From JAAOZN01 sp964421575 (lineage in GTDB: Archaea > Thermoproteota > Nitrososphaeria > Nitrososphaerales > JAAOZN01), in assembly GCA_964421575.1 (NCBI GenBank), contig CAYQXI010000013.1:1-22504 (forward strand): 22,504 nt of DNA. The letters are read 5' to 3'. The translations under genes and the position numbers were made by a program. Positions 15,796 to 21,585 of the stretch are shown here, piece by piece (the first letter of the stretch is position 1; each line of letters starts with the position of its first letter). The notes beneath the pieces are model-generated. The model did no database searches. It was not told the DNA's origin and saw only the letters and a program-made list of their open reading frames with translations.

Positions 15796-16782
15796 ATGAT
15801 TGGTGTTGGTGTAGGGACCGCTGGTTGTAAGGTAGCGTCAAAAATCTGCGAATTCAAAACAGGTATACAACGCTTCTACTATGTAAGCTGTGACGAAAAC
15901 GATCTGAAAGGCTTAAGTGACTCAGTCTATATACCACTCACCTCCCTAAGAAGAGAGCCTGCGGTAGTGAGAGGAGCTGGAGTAAGGCATCTAAACAAAA
16001 TACGTGACGTGGTAAAAGGCGCTAAGCTTACAGTCATAGTATCAGGTTTAGGAGGAGCTACGGGCTCAGGTTTAGCCCCTCTAGTAGCTGAAGCCGCAAA
16101 AGAGCAAGGTTCGCTTGTATTGGCTGTGGCAATAATGCCTTCAAACTTCGAGTGTAGCAAACTCTTCTATGCTTCTATTGCGTTACGACACCTCAGCAGA
16201 GCCTGTGACCATATAATCGTAATCGACAACAACGACTTCACTCAAACCTTGAGCGATAAACCTATTCTGGAGGTGTATGAGGAGATAAATGAGCGTCTGG
16301 CCTTCGCATTATCAAGATTACTCGGAGCTTTTGAGAAAGAAGATTATGCAGTAGGCTTAGAGAAGACCGTAACAGCTTCCATTAAAGATAGGTTTACGCT
16401 GCTGGCTTTGAGTGATAGGGTTGATATGCTGGAAGCGGTCAGCGAAGCAGTAGCATCCATATATAAGAAGGCTGATCCAAACGAAGCCGAGTCCGCACTA
16501 CTTTATCTAAGCGGCTCAAAGAATCTTTTGGCTGGTGAGGTGGAGGATTCTGTAAAGCATCTTACAACTTTGCTCAAAGAAGGCTCGGTCAGAGTGGATT
16601 ACGGCTTCAGTACAAGCGGATATAGCAAAGTTACTTCTGTAGTCTTGGTCTCAGGATTTAAGAGAATCAATCTTGCAAACTATGACGTGTTAGACAACAT
16701 CTTGGAGCCTGAAAGAAGATTGGACCCTGGACCTGAATGTGCTCTTGATGTACCGTTAGGTAACCTAAGTCAGCTAGAGTAA
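15796..16782 (+). CDS. Divergent FtsZ/tubulin-superfamily GTPase lacking a canonical T7 loop
   Basis: A 328-residue FtsZ-like protein. Nucleotide-binding parts are visible: T1 VGVGTAG (4-10), T3 RGAG (59-62), the tubulin signature GLGGATGSG (84-92; usually GGGTGTG), MPSNFE (114-119) and DNND (144-147). The following helix (about 160-182) leads to the T7 position, where FtsZ has N-x-D-x-x-D to trigger GTP hydrolysis in the neighbouring subunit. Here the best-aligned residues are Thr193, Ser195 and Asp198. The C-terminal domain is short and no FtsA/SepF-binding tail is obvious. The frame runs up to TTG 15715, but the extra residues do not look like FtsZ, and TATA-like TTAAAACACTTTATTTTT (15764-15781) lies within that part, so ATG 15796 is preferred. 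CetZ-like or regulatory pseudo-FtsZ roles are possible. Confidence 0.88.
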   Translation: MIGVGVGTAGCKVASKICEFKTGIQRFYYVSCDENDLKGLSDSVYIPLTSLRREPAVVRGAGVRHLNKIRDVVKGAKLTVIVSGLGGATGSGLAPLVAEAAKEQGSLVLAVAIMPSNFECSKLFYASIALRHLSRACDHIIVIDNNDFTQTLSDKPILEVYEEINERLAFALSRLLGAFEKEDYAVGLEKTVTASIKDRFTLLALSDRVDMLEAVSEAVASIYKKADPNEAESALLYLSGSKNLLAGEVEDSVKHLTTLLKEGSVRVDYGFSTSGYSKVTSVVLVSGFKRINLANYDVLDNILEPERRLDPGPECALDVPLGNLSQLE

Positions 16783-16871
16783 AGAGCTTCTAAACCCGAT
16801 ACAGTGACCAATACTGCGTTGAAGGAACGACCTTATTTTTCTTACTAGAACTCTGAAGGTGGTGAAGGAAG

Positions 16872-17387
16872 ATGGCCTACAGAGACGACCTTGAAAACGA
16901 CGAAAGTTGGAATAATTTTAAAAGATGGGTTAAAGAGAATTTATCTGAACCAGATATCTTCGATAAGGTTGACTGGGATATGCTAGTGGACAGATCTCTT
17001 AGCTTCGAGGAAGCTGTTGATGAAATTAGGCGGCAATTACCATCCATTTGGTTGGACACTGAACGGGTAGGTGTAAGGGTTAAGAAGATTGTGTTCATAA
17101 AACCGCTGATAGAGAAGATTAAGCTAGGTGAGGTGCAAGTAACCTACCGCAACAAGCCTAAAACCGGGGTATATTATGTGGTTTCAAACAGATTTAAGGG
17201 TGAAGAGCCAGAGGTGTTTATAGAATTCTACAAAAATGAAAAAGTTGACGTAGATAAGTTGACCGATAGAGAAGCGCAGCTAGCTGGTGTGGAGACGGCT
17301 GATGAGCTGAGGAGGCTTCTCTCTAAATGGTATGGTAAGGGTGCTACTATCTACAGAAACTGGTTTCGAGTTAAGCAAGTGGATTAG
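16872..17387 (+). CDS. ASCH/PUA-like domain protein
   Basis: A 171-residue protein. The N-terminal 70 residues are acidic and helical (NFKRWVKENL, SFEEAVDEIRRQL). The C-terminal part fits an ASCH domain: VFIKPLIEKIKLGEVQVTYRNKPKTG, then a strand pair, the helix LTDREAQLAGVETADELRRLLSKWYG, and a terminal YRNWFRV strand. ASCH domains are PUA-related beta barrels that bind RNA or modified nucleotides. Together with the adjacent ribosomal operon this suggests an RNA-linked role, but the target is unknown. A GGTGAAGG Shine-Dalgarno lies about 4 nt before the ATG, and TTATTTTT (16831-16838) could be its TATA box. Its stop overlaps that of rpl31e by 4 bp (convergent). Confidence 0.8.
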   Translation: MAYRDDLENDESWNNFKRWVKENLSEPDIFDKVDWDMLVDRSLSFEEAVDEIRRQLPSIWLDTERVGVRVKKIVFIKPLIEKIKLGEVQVTYRNKPKTGVYYVVSNRFKGEEPEVFIEFYKNEKVDVDKLTDREAQLAGVETADELRRLLSKWYGKGATIYRNWFRVKQVD

Positions 17388-17659
17388 TCTTCAGTTGGTA
17401 GGGATATGGTGACTACGCCCTCTTTATCCTTCACCATCTTGACTGTAATCTTACGTGGAGGGTTTTCGATACCTCTGCCCCAAATAAGATTGTTAACCGA
17501 TTGGTCTATCTTAACTTCGCTAGCCTTCATATGCTTCTGCGCAAACTCCTTCAGTAGATTGACCGCTCTTACCGCTCTCCTCCACCGTGGAGTTATGATG
17601 AGGCGGCGTAGGTTTACGGTGTAGATCCTCTCTAATTCAACTTCATCTTCTTTACTCAT
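17384..17659 (-). CDS. rpl31e: Ribosomal protein L31e
   Basis: A 91-residue large-subunit protein found in archaea and eukaryotes and placed near the peptide-exit side of the ribosome. ERIYTVNLRRLIITPRWRRAVRAVNLLKEFAQKHMK and the later VNNLIWGRGIENPPRKITVK are diagnostic. ATG 17659 is preferred; a GTG at 17665 would add two residues (Met-Cys). It is the last gene of the minus-strand operon rps19e-pdcd5-rpl39e-rpl31e, 11 nt after rpl39e. Confidence 0.96.
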   Translation of the reverse strand: MSKEDEVELERIYTVNLRRLIITPRWRRAVRAVNLLKEFAQKHMKASEVKIDQSVNNLIWGRGIENPPRKITVKMVKDKEGVVTISLPTED

Positions 17660-17670
17660 ACACACTCACT

Positions 17671-17829
17671 CTACCCAACCTTAAGTTTACTCCTACGCCA
17701 ATGCCTCCTTTGTGGGTGTGTTCTTACCTTGCGTTTAGTCTTGACTATAACCCAAGTTGGCACGGCAGAATTCTCCTTCAGTTTCGAAATGAGACGTATC
17801 TTTAAACCAGAAGGTTTGTTTCGACTCAA
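17671..17829 (-). CDS. rpl39e: Ribosomal protein L39e (52 aa)
   Basis: A 52-residue, very basic protein read on the minus strand from TTG 17829. It begins MSRNKPSGLK, continues with AVPTWVIVKTKRKV, and ends in RRHWRRSKLKVG, the unmistakable L39e pattern. L39e lines the ribosomal exit tunnel and is shared by archaea and eukaryotes. The TTG directly follows the pdcd5 stop (TAG-TTG, no spacer), and its stop is 11 nt before the L31e ATG, so it is embedded in the ribosomal operon. Length equals the family norm of about 51 residues. Confidence 0.96.
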   Translation of the reverse strand: MSRNKPSGLKIRLISKLKENSAVPTWVIVKTKRKVRTHPQRRHWRRSKLKVG

Positions 17830-18126
17830 CTAAGCCCACCTTATCTTAAACTCTTTCTTAGGCTGCTGTAGGCTCGCTAAAACCTGTTTTAGCTCCTCAT
17901 CGGTGACCGGGTGCCTAAGTTTACCGGCTGAGGCGAGTTGTATGAAGCGGTCCTCTACTAGCTTCGCTAACTCTGGTCTGACCATTCTTATGTTTGCTAG
18001 GCGTTCACGCGCCTCTGAGGTGAAGATTATTCTGAGTATGGAGTCTCTGACCGCCTTCTGCTGCTCTTCACGCATCTGCCTATCTTGAGTCTCAGAAGCC
18101 ATATTAGCCCCAGCCTCCTCAACCAT
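17830..18126 (-). CDS. PDCD5-family nucleic-acid-binding protein
   Basis: A 98-residue protein of the PDCD5/TFAR19 family (archaeal DNA-binding protein DUF122). The core SEARERLANIRMVRPELAKLVEDRFIQLASAGKLRHPVTDEELKQVL is near-identical in pattern to archaeal and human PDCD5: a three-helix bundle with a helical N-terminal arm. It binds double-stranded DNA weakly in archaeal examples; its cellular role is unresolved. Start choices are ATG 18126, which overlaps the rps19e stop by 8 nt, or the internal Met9 (MASETQ), which better matches the family N-terminus. It sits in the operon between rps19e and rpl39e, an arrangement seen in many archaea. Confidence 0.93.
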   Translation of the reverse strand: MVEEAGANMASETQDRQMREEQQKAVRDSILRIIFTSEARERLANIRMVRPELAKLVEDRFIQLASAGKLRHPVTDEELKQVLASLQQPKKEFKIRWA

Positions 18127-18574
18127 ACTTTGCCAGCTCAGGGTTTACTTTAACCAGTTCCTTAAATATTTCACCACTAAGCCTATCGAGTAGACTACGC
18201 CCTTTGCTCGTCAGAACCCTACCTTTCTTACCCTCTTTAGTTACTAAGCCAGCAGCCTCCAGCTGCTGGAGGATACGTCTGATGTTGGAACCACCACCAT
18301 CTCTATGATGGGCTGGTTTAGAACCTCTACTCTTTCTACCACCGTATATAGACTTGAGATCATTTAGACCAAGAGGTCCGTGTAGGTAGAGTTTTCTGAG
18401 TATGGATGCGGCTCTTGTATACCACCACTCTCTGTCTGCTGGTGGGCGTTCGGCGTGTGAACCGGTTTTAACCATATATGACCACATAGGTGGTGTGACT
18501 TGAGGGAGTCTCCTAAGGTATTCAGCAAGCCTCTTTATGAGCAGATCTTGTGGCACATCGTAGACGGTCGGCAT
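18119..18574 (-). CDS. rps19e: Ribosomal protein S19e
   Basis: A 151-residue small-subunit protein of archaea and eukaryotes. VYDVPQDLLIKRLAEYL, the PPADREWWYTRAASILRKLYLHGPLG block and the winged-helix end GSNIRRILQQLEAAGLVTK are diagnostic. It is needed for 40S head maturation in eukaryotes. It is first in the operon rps19e-pdcd5-rpl39e-rpl31e; strong TATA-like sequences lie upstream (GCTTATAAG and TATATATA on the minus strand, about 18600-18620). Confidence 0.97.
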   Translation of the reverse strand: MPTVYDVPQDLLIKRLAEYLRRLPQVTPPMWSYMVKTGSHAERPPADREWWYTRAASILRKLYLHGPLGLNDLKSIYGGRKSRGSKPAHHRDGGGSNIRRILQQLEAAGLVTKEGKKGRVLTSKGRSLLDRLSGEIFKELVKVNPELAKYG

Positions 18575-18599
18575 CCCCTTATCAGCTTAACCTAACCCA

Positions 18600-18620
18600 A
18601 CTTATAAGCCCTATATATAT
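18600..18620 (-). promoter_or_regulatory. TATA elements of the rps19e operon
   Basis: CTTATAAG (18601-18608) is centred about 30 nt before the ATG at 18574, giving a leader of only a few bases. A second run, TATATATA (18612-18619), lies immediately upstream. Strong boxes suit a highly expressed ribosomal operon. Confidence 0.5.
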
Positions 18621-18624
18621 CTCT

Positions 18625-18939
18625 CTACTCTAAAGGGCGCCTATAAGTGTGACCGCACATCAAACACGTCACTCTCAAGATATGTGCTCTACGTGAAAGC
18701 CTAACTCTACAGTTTAATCCCGGTATAATCAGCTGTTTGCAGCCGCGGCAGAAGAATCTTTTGAGGGAGAAAGGTAAGCGGACATTATACTTTAAGGCTA
18801 TACGCCGAGCCAATGCAGCCTCCCTCTTCGCAAGATCATAATCTGTTTTCGCTATCTCCAGAGCTACTTGTAGAATTCTTTCGATCCTCTGCCTCGCTAG
18901 ATCGGCTAAAAGGCGCCGTGGTGGCTTCAACAACGGCAT
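18625..18939 (-). CDS. rnp4: RNase P protein component 4 (Rpp21/Rpr2)
   Basis: A 104-residue subunit of RNase P, which removes tRNA 5' leaders; with Rpp29 it binds the specificity domain of the RNase P RNA. The N-terminal helices (LADLARQRIERILQVALEIAKTDYDLAKREAALARRIALKYNVRLP) and a zinc ribbon with Cys64, Cys67, Cys92 and Cys95 (CRGC, CLMCGHTYRRP) match the family. It is read divergently from nep1 with a 45-nt gap that contains one palindromic TTTAAA. It precedes the rps19e operon on the same strand. Confidence 0.93.
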   Translation of the reverse strand: MPLLKPPRRLLADLARQRIERILQVALEIAKTDYDLAKREAALARRIALKYNVRLPFSLKRFFCRGCKQLIIPGLNCRVRLSRRAHILRVTCLMCGHTYRRPLE

Positions 18940-18955
18940 ACTTCTTGTGTAAGCC

Positions 18956-18962
18956 TTTTAAA
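18956..18962. promoter_or_regulatory. Shared TATA-like TTTTAAA between nep1 and rnp4
   Basis: The 45-nt divergent gap holds TTTTAAA whose core TTTAAA is palindromic. It is centred 25-26 nt before the nep1 GTG (plus) and 20-21 nt before the rnp4 ATG (minus), so one element could recruit TBP in both directions. Confidence 0.45.
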
Positions 18963-18984
18963 CTATTTCTTAAACCAAATATGT

Positions 18985-19644
18985 GTGCTTCACATAATTC
19001 TTGCAGAATCAGCTCTTGAGCTTGTGCCGCAGCAGCTATGGGGTGAGAGGAGCGTCTTGGCTTCTGCTAAGAGGACGGGGAAGCACCCTAGTCAGATACT
19101 GCTTGATCGCAGCCTACACCACAGTGCTATGTTAAAGCTTAAAGACGGTTTAAGAAGGGGTCGTCCGGATCTGGTGCACCAAGCGGTCTTAGCGGTCACC
19201 GGGACGCCAGCCTATCTTATGGGTGAGGTGAAACTCTACATACACACTTATGCCAACCTTGTTATTGAGGTTGCTGAGAAGACTAGGCTCCCGAAAACCT
19301 ACTTTAGGTTTCAAGGTCTGATGGAGAAGGTGCTGAGCGGCCAGAAGGAAGAGCTGCTACGGGTGAGGGAGATGAAGGCAGATGAGTTAATCGATGACAT
19401 CGGTGCTGAGTCGGTTATAGGGTTCAGCCGCCGAGGCACACTAATGAAGCCAGAAGAATGGGTGAGCAAATATGTGAAGAATAACACCATATTTGTGGTA
19501 GGCGGCTTCCCACGGGGAGGTTTTTCGCAAGATGTTGTAAAGAAGTTTGATGTGATGGTCGCTATACACGAGATGCCTCTTGAGTCACACGTGGTTTTGG
19601 CTAGGGTGATATATGACTATGAGAGGCTCAGAAGACAGGTATAA
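18985..19644 (+). CDS. nep1: Nep1/Emg1 rRNA pseudouridine N1-methyltransferase
   Basis: A 219-residue SPOUT-class methyltransferase that methylates N1 of a pseudouridine in helix 35 of 16S rRNA (the m1acp3-psi site in eukaryotes). LHIILAESALELVP opens the family; LLDRSLHHSAMLKL, RRGRPDLVHQAVL, VIGFSRRG and the knot FVVGGFPRGGFS (SAM site) are diagnostic, as is the final SHVVLARVIYDYE. Start GTG 18985 has the shared TATA element 25 nt upstream. Its last 17 bp overlap the convergent luciferase-family gene. Confidence 0.95.
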   Translation: MLHIILAESALELVPQQLWGERSVLASAKRTGKHPSQILLDRSLHHSAMLKLKDGLRRGRPDLVHQAVLAVTGTPAYLMGEVKLYIHTYANLVIEVAEKTRLPKTYFRFQGLMEKVLSGQKEELLRVREMKADELIDDIGAESVIGFSRRGTLMKPEEWVSKYVKNNTIFVVGGFPRGGFSQDVVKKFDVMVAIHEMPLESHVVLARVIYDYERLRRQV

Positions 19645-20515
19645 CCTCCTTAGCGAATATCTCTATGCCCTTAAGCCTATTTCTACCAATAAACTGCAAG
19701 ATAAAGTAGGTGAAGCCCAACTTAACAAGCCTATCAATCTCATCCACACAGCGTCTAGGAGAGCCTGCGATTACAACATCAAGATGAAGTGTGTTCAGAA
19801 AGATTTTAAGCAGACCCTTTGTCACAACACAGATACCAGTATACGATTTCACTGCATCTGATGGTGCACGCCCCTCCTTCTTACACAACGCGTCGAAAGT
19901 AGATGCTGTCTTTCTTAACCCAAAGACCTTGTAGCCGAAGTTAGCGATATTAGCCTCCTTAGCCATAAGCTCAAGCATCTTCGGTCTGCTTCCTCCTATA
20001 AGAATTGGGGGGTGGGGGGTCTGTAGAGGCTTGGGCTCGCATACAGCGTCCCTAACCGTGTAATACCTTCCCTCATATGTGAATTGTGGTTGCGTCCACA
20101 TACCCTTGATTATAGTTATAGCCTCCTTGAGCTGCGCTAACCTTACACCAGCCCGTGGGAAGGGGAAGCCATATGCTTCGTATTCAGCACTATACCAGCC
20201 AGCACCTATCCCAAATTCAAGCCTCCCCCCTGAGAGCACATCTACGGTGGAGGAGATCTTAGCTAGGAGCGCTGGGTTCCTATATGAGACACACGTAACT
20301 AGTGTACCTAGTCTTATGCTGCTTGTTTCCGCCGCTAGAGCTGAGAGGGTCGTCCAAGCCTCAAGGTAATCTTTCTTTTTGTCGAAGAAGAAGGGCATAA
20401 AGTGGTCGAAGATCCAGAAGGAGTTGAAACCAAGATCTTCAGCCGCCTTTGCTGTCTCAACGATCTCTTTGTAGGTCTTCCCGTCTTGCGGTAAGACGAC
20501 ACCGAACTTAACCAA
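19628..20515 (-). CDS. Luciferase-like (LLM) F420/flavin-dependent oxidoreductase
   Basis: A 295-residue TIM-barrel protein of the bacterial luciferase/F420 superfamily. KFGVVLPQ opens strand 1; EDLGFNSFWIFDHF, SSIRLGTLVTCVSYRNPALLAKISSTVDVLSGGRLEFGIGAGW and PPILIGGSRPKMLELMAKEANIANF are diagnostic. Archaeal members usually use coenzyme F420; the substrate cannot be read here. TTG 20515 starts 1 nt after the ubiX stop, so it is cotranscribed with archease and ubiX. Pairing with a prenyl-FMN synthase is notable but need not be functional. The region after residue about 225 is short relative to many family members. The 3' end overlaps nep1 by 17 bp. Confidence 0.9.
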   Translation of the reverse strand: MVKFGVVLPQDGKTYKEIVETAKAAEDLGFNSFWIFDHFMPFFFDKKKDYLEAWTTLSALAAETSSIRLGTLVTCVSYRNPALLAKISSTVDVLSGGRLEFGIGAGWYSAEYEAYGFPFPRAGVRLAQLKEAITIIKGMWTQPQFTYEGRYYTVRDAVCEPKPLQTPHPPILIGGSRPKMLELMAKEANIANFGYKVFGLRKTASTFDALCKKEGRAPSDAVKSYTGICVVTKGLLKIFLNTLHLDVVIAGSPRRCVDEIDRLVKLGFTYFILQFIGRNRLKGIEIFAKEVIPVF

Positions 20516-20516
20516 C

Positions 20517-21080
20517 CTAACTCATACCCCAAGGCTTGTAGAGGTTGTGGGGGATCTTGAACCTATCGAGCATTCTTCCAACGATTTGGTCTATCGCTTC
20601 CTCTAAACCTTCTACACCAGTGTAGAATAGGGGGGTAGCTGGTAGGATCGTAGCCCCAGCCTCCGCAAGCACAATAAGGTTTCTTATATCATCTTCAGAG
20701 AGCGGTGTTTCAGTAGGTGTGATGACTAGGGTTCTCCCTTCTTTAAGCGTAACATCAGCAGCCCGACCGATTAGGTCAGCAGCATAACCTTGTGCCAAAT
20801 CAGCGACCCGCTTGAGGCTACAGGGCGCTATTATCATACCCTCAACCTTATAGGAGCCACTCGCTATACGTGCTGTAAAATCTCTGTTATAATAGGAGTG
20901 GTCTGCTAAAGAGAGGACATCCGACCTTTTTAAGCCAGTTTCAGCAAATATCTCCTCATCACTATACTCATCTAACACCAGATGACTCTCTACACCAAGC
21001 TTTTTCAGAGCCTTCAGAAGTCTAACGCCGATTAAAAGACCCTTACCGGCTAACGCTACAACGATCTTCATTCTAACCAT
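20517..21080 (-). CDS. ubiX: UbiX/Pad1-like flavin prenyltransferase with altered first loop
   Basis: A 187-residue UbiX-family flavoprotein. UbiX prenylates FMN with dimethylallyl (pyro)phosphate to give prenyl-FMN, the cofactor of UbiD decarboxylases. IIAPCSLKRVADLAQGYAADLIGRAADVTLKEGRTLVITPTETPL and ILPATPLFY are strongly conserved, covering the Arg/Lys/Glu active-site set. The N-terminal FMN-phosphate loop, normally TGASG, reads LAGKG (10-14), so the usual active-site Ser is Lys13. No ubiD gene is in the window. The start is ATG 21080 or ATG 21071 (MKIVVALAG); the second fits the family better. It lies between archease and the LLM oxidoreductase in a tight minus-strand operon. Confidence 0.85.
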   Translation of the reverse strand: MVRMKIVVALAGKGLLIGVRLLKALKKLGVESHLVLDEYSDEEIFAETGLKRSDVLSLADHSYYNRDFTARIASGSYKVEGMIIAPCSLKRVADLAQGYAADLIGRAADVTLKEGRTLVITPTETPLSEDDIRNLIVLAEAGATILPATPLFYTGVEGLEEAIDQIVGRMLDRFKIPHNLYKPWGMS

Positions 21081-21085
21081 CTCTG

Positions 21086-21517
21086 CTAGAGGTCTAGGAG
21101 GAAGCGCACGACGTATCGGTTCCCTTCGTTAATCACCTCCATAAGATGGTAGGTGACCGCCTTCACCTCAACTTTTGGGTGGTGCTTCTCAGCAACAAAT
21201 CTTTCACCAAAACATTCAGCACGAATCAGCCAAGAGTCATCCTCTTTTGAAACCTGTGTTGAAAACTCTCTGTAAACGTTCTGCTCAACCAGCATCTCCA
21301 ATAGTATAGTTTCAAGCCAGTTGTAGAGTAGGTTTAGGAGATCGACCCCTCTGACTTCGATCACCTTCTTTAACTCAGTTTTCACGCTCTCTATATCGAT
21401 GATTATGTCTGTTAGTGCGTAGGCTGCGTTTGCATACGCTTCGCTTAAATCTTTCCCATAGGCTTCTACGTATGCGTCGGTCATATGCTCAAGCATACGA
21501 TACTTTACTTCACTCAC
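21086..21517 (-). CDS. Archease (RtcB ligase cofactor)
   Basis: A 143-residue archease. It helps load GTP/metal onto RtcB, the ligase that joins tRNA exons after intron removal, and enables multiple turnovers. YRMLEHMTDAYVEAYGKDLSEAYANAAYALTDII matches the conserved opening (metal-binding acidic residue in the first strand), and HHPKVEVKAVTYHLMEV is the hallmark near the C-terminus; VVRFLLDL ends with the conserved Asp. Start is GTG 21517. It heads the archease-ubiX-LLM operon, with the next start 5-14 nt after its stop. rtcB itself is not in the window. Confidence 0.95.
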   Translation of the reverse strand: MSEVKYRMLEHMTDAYVEAYGKDLSEAYANAAYALTDIIIDIESVKTELKKVIEVRGVDLLNLLYNWLETILLEMLVEQNVYREFSTQVSKEDDSWLIRAECFGERFVAEKHHPKVEVKAVTYHLMEVINEGNRYVVRFLLDL

Positions 21518-21585
21518 ACCAATACCTTAATTAGGGGTGATAGAAATCGTTTATGAGCGTAGGATAAGGGAGCACACTTCAAAGG

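Noticed and set aside
19613..19861. Open frame on the plus strand after nep1
   Set aside because: It lies within the well-supported minus-strand LLM oxidoreductase and its translation matches no family; it is an antisense shadow.
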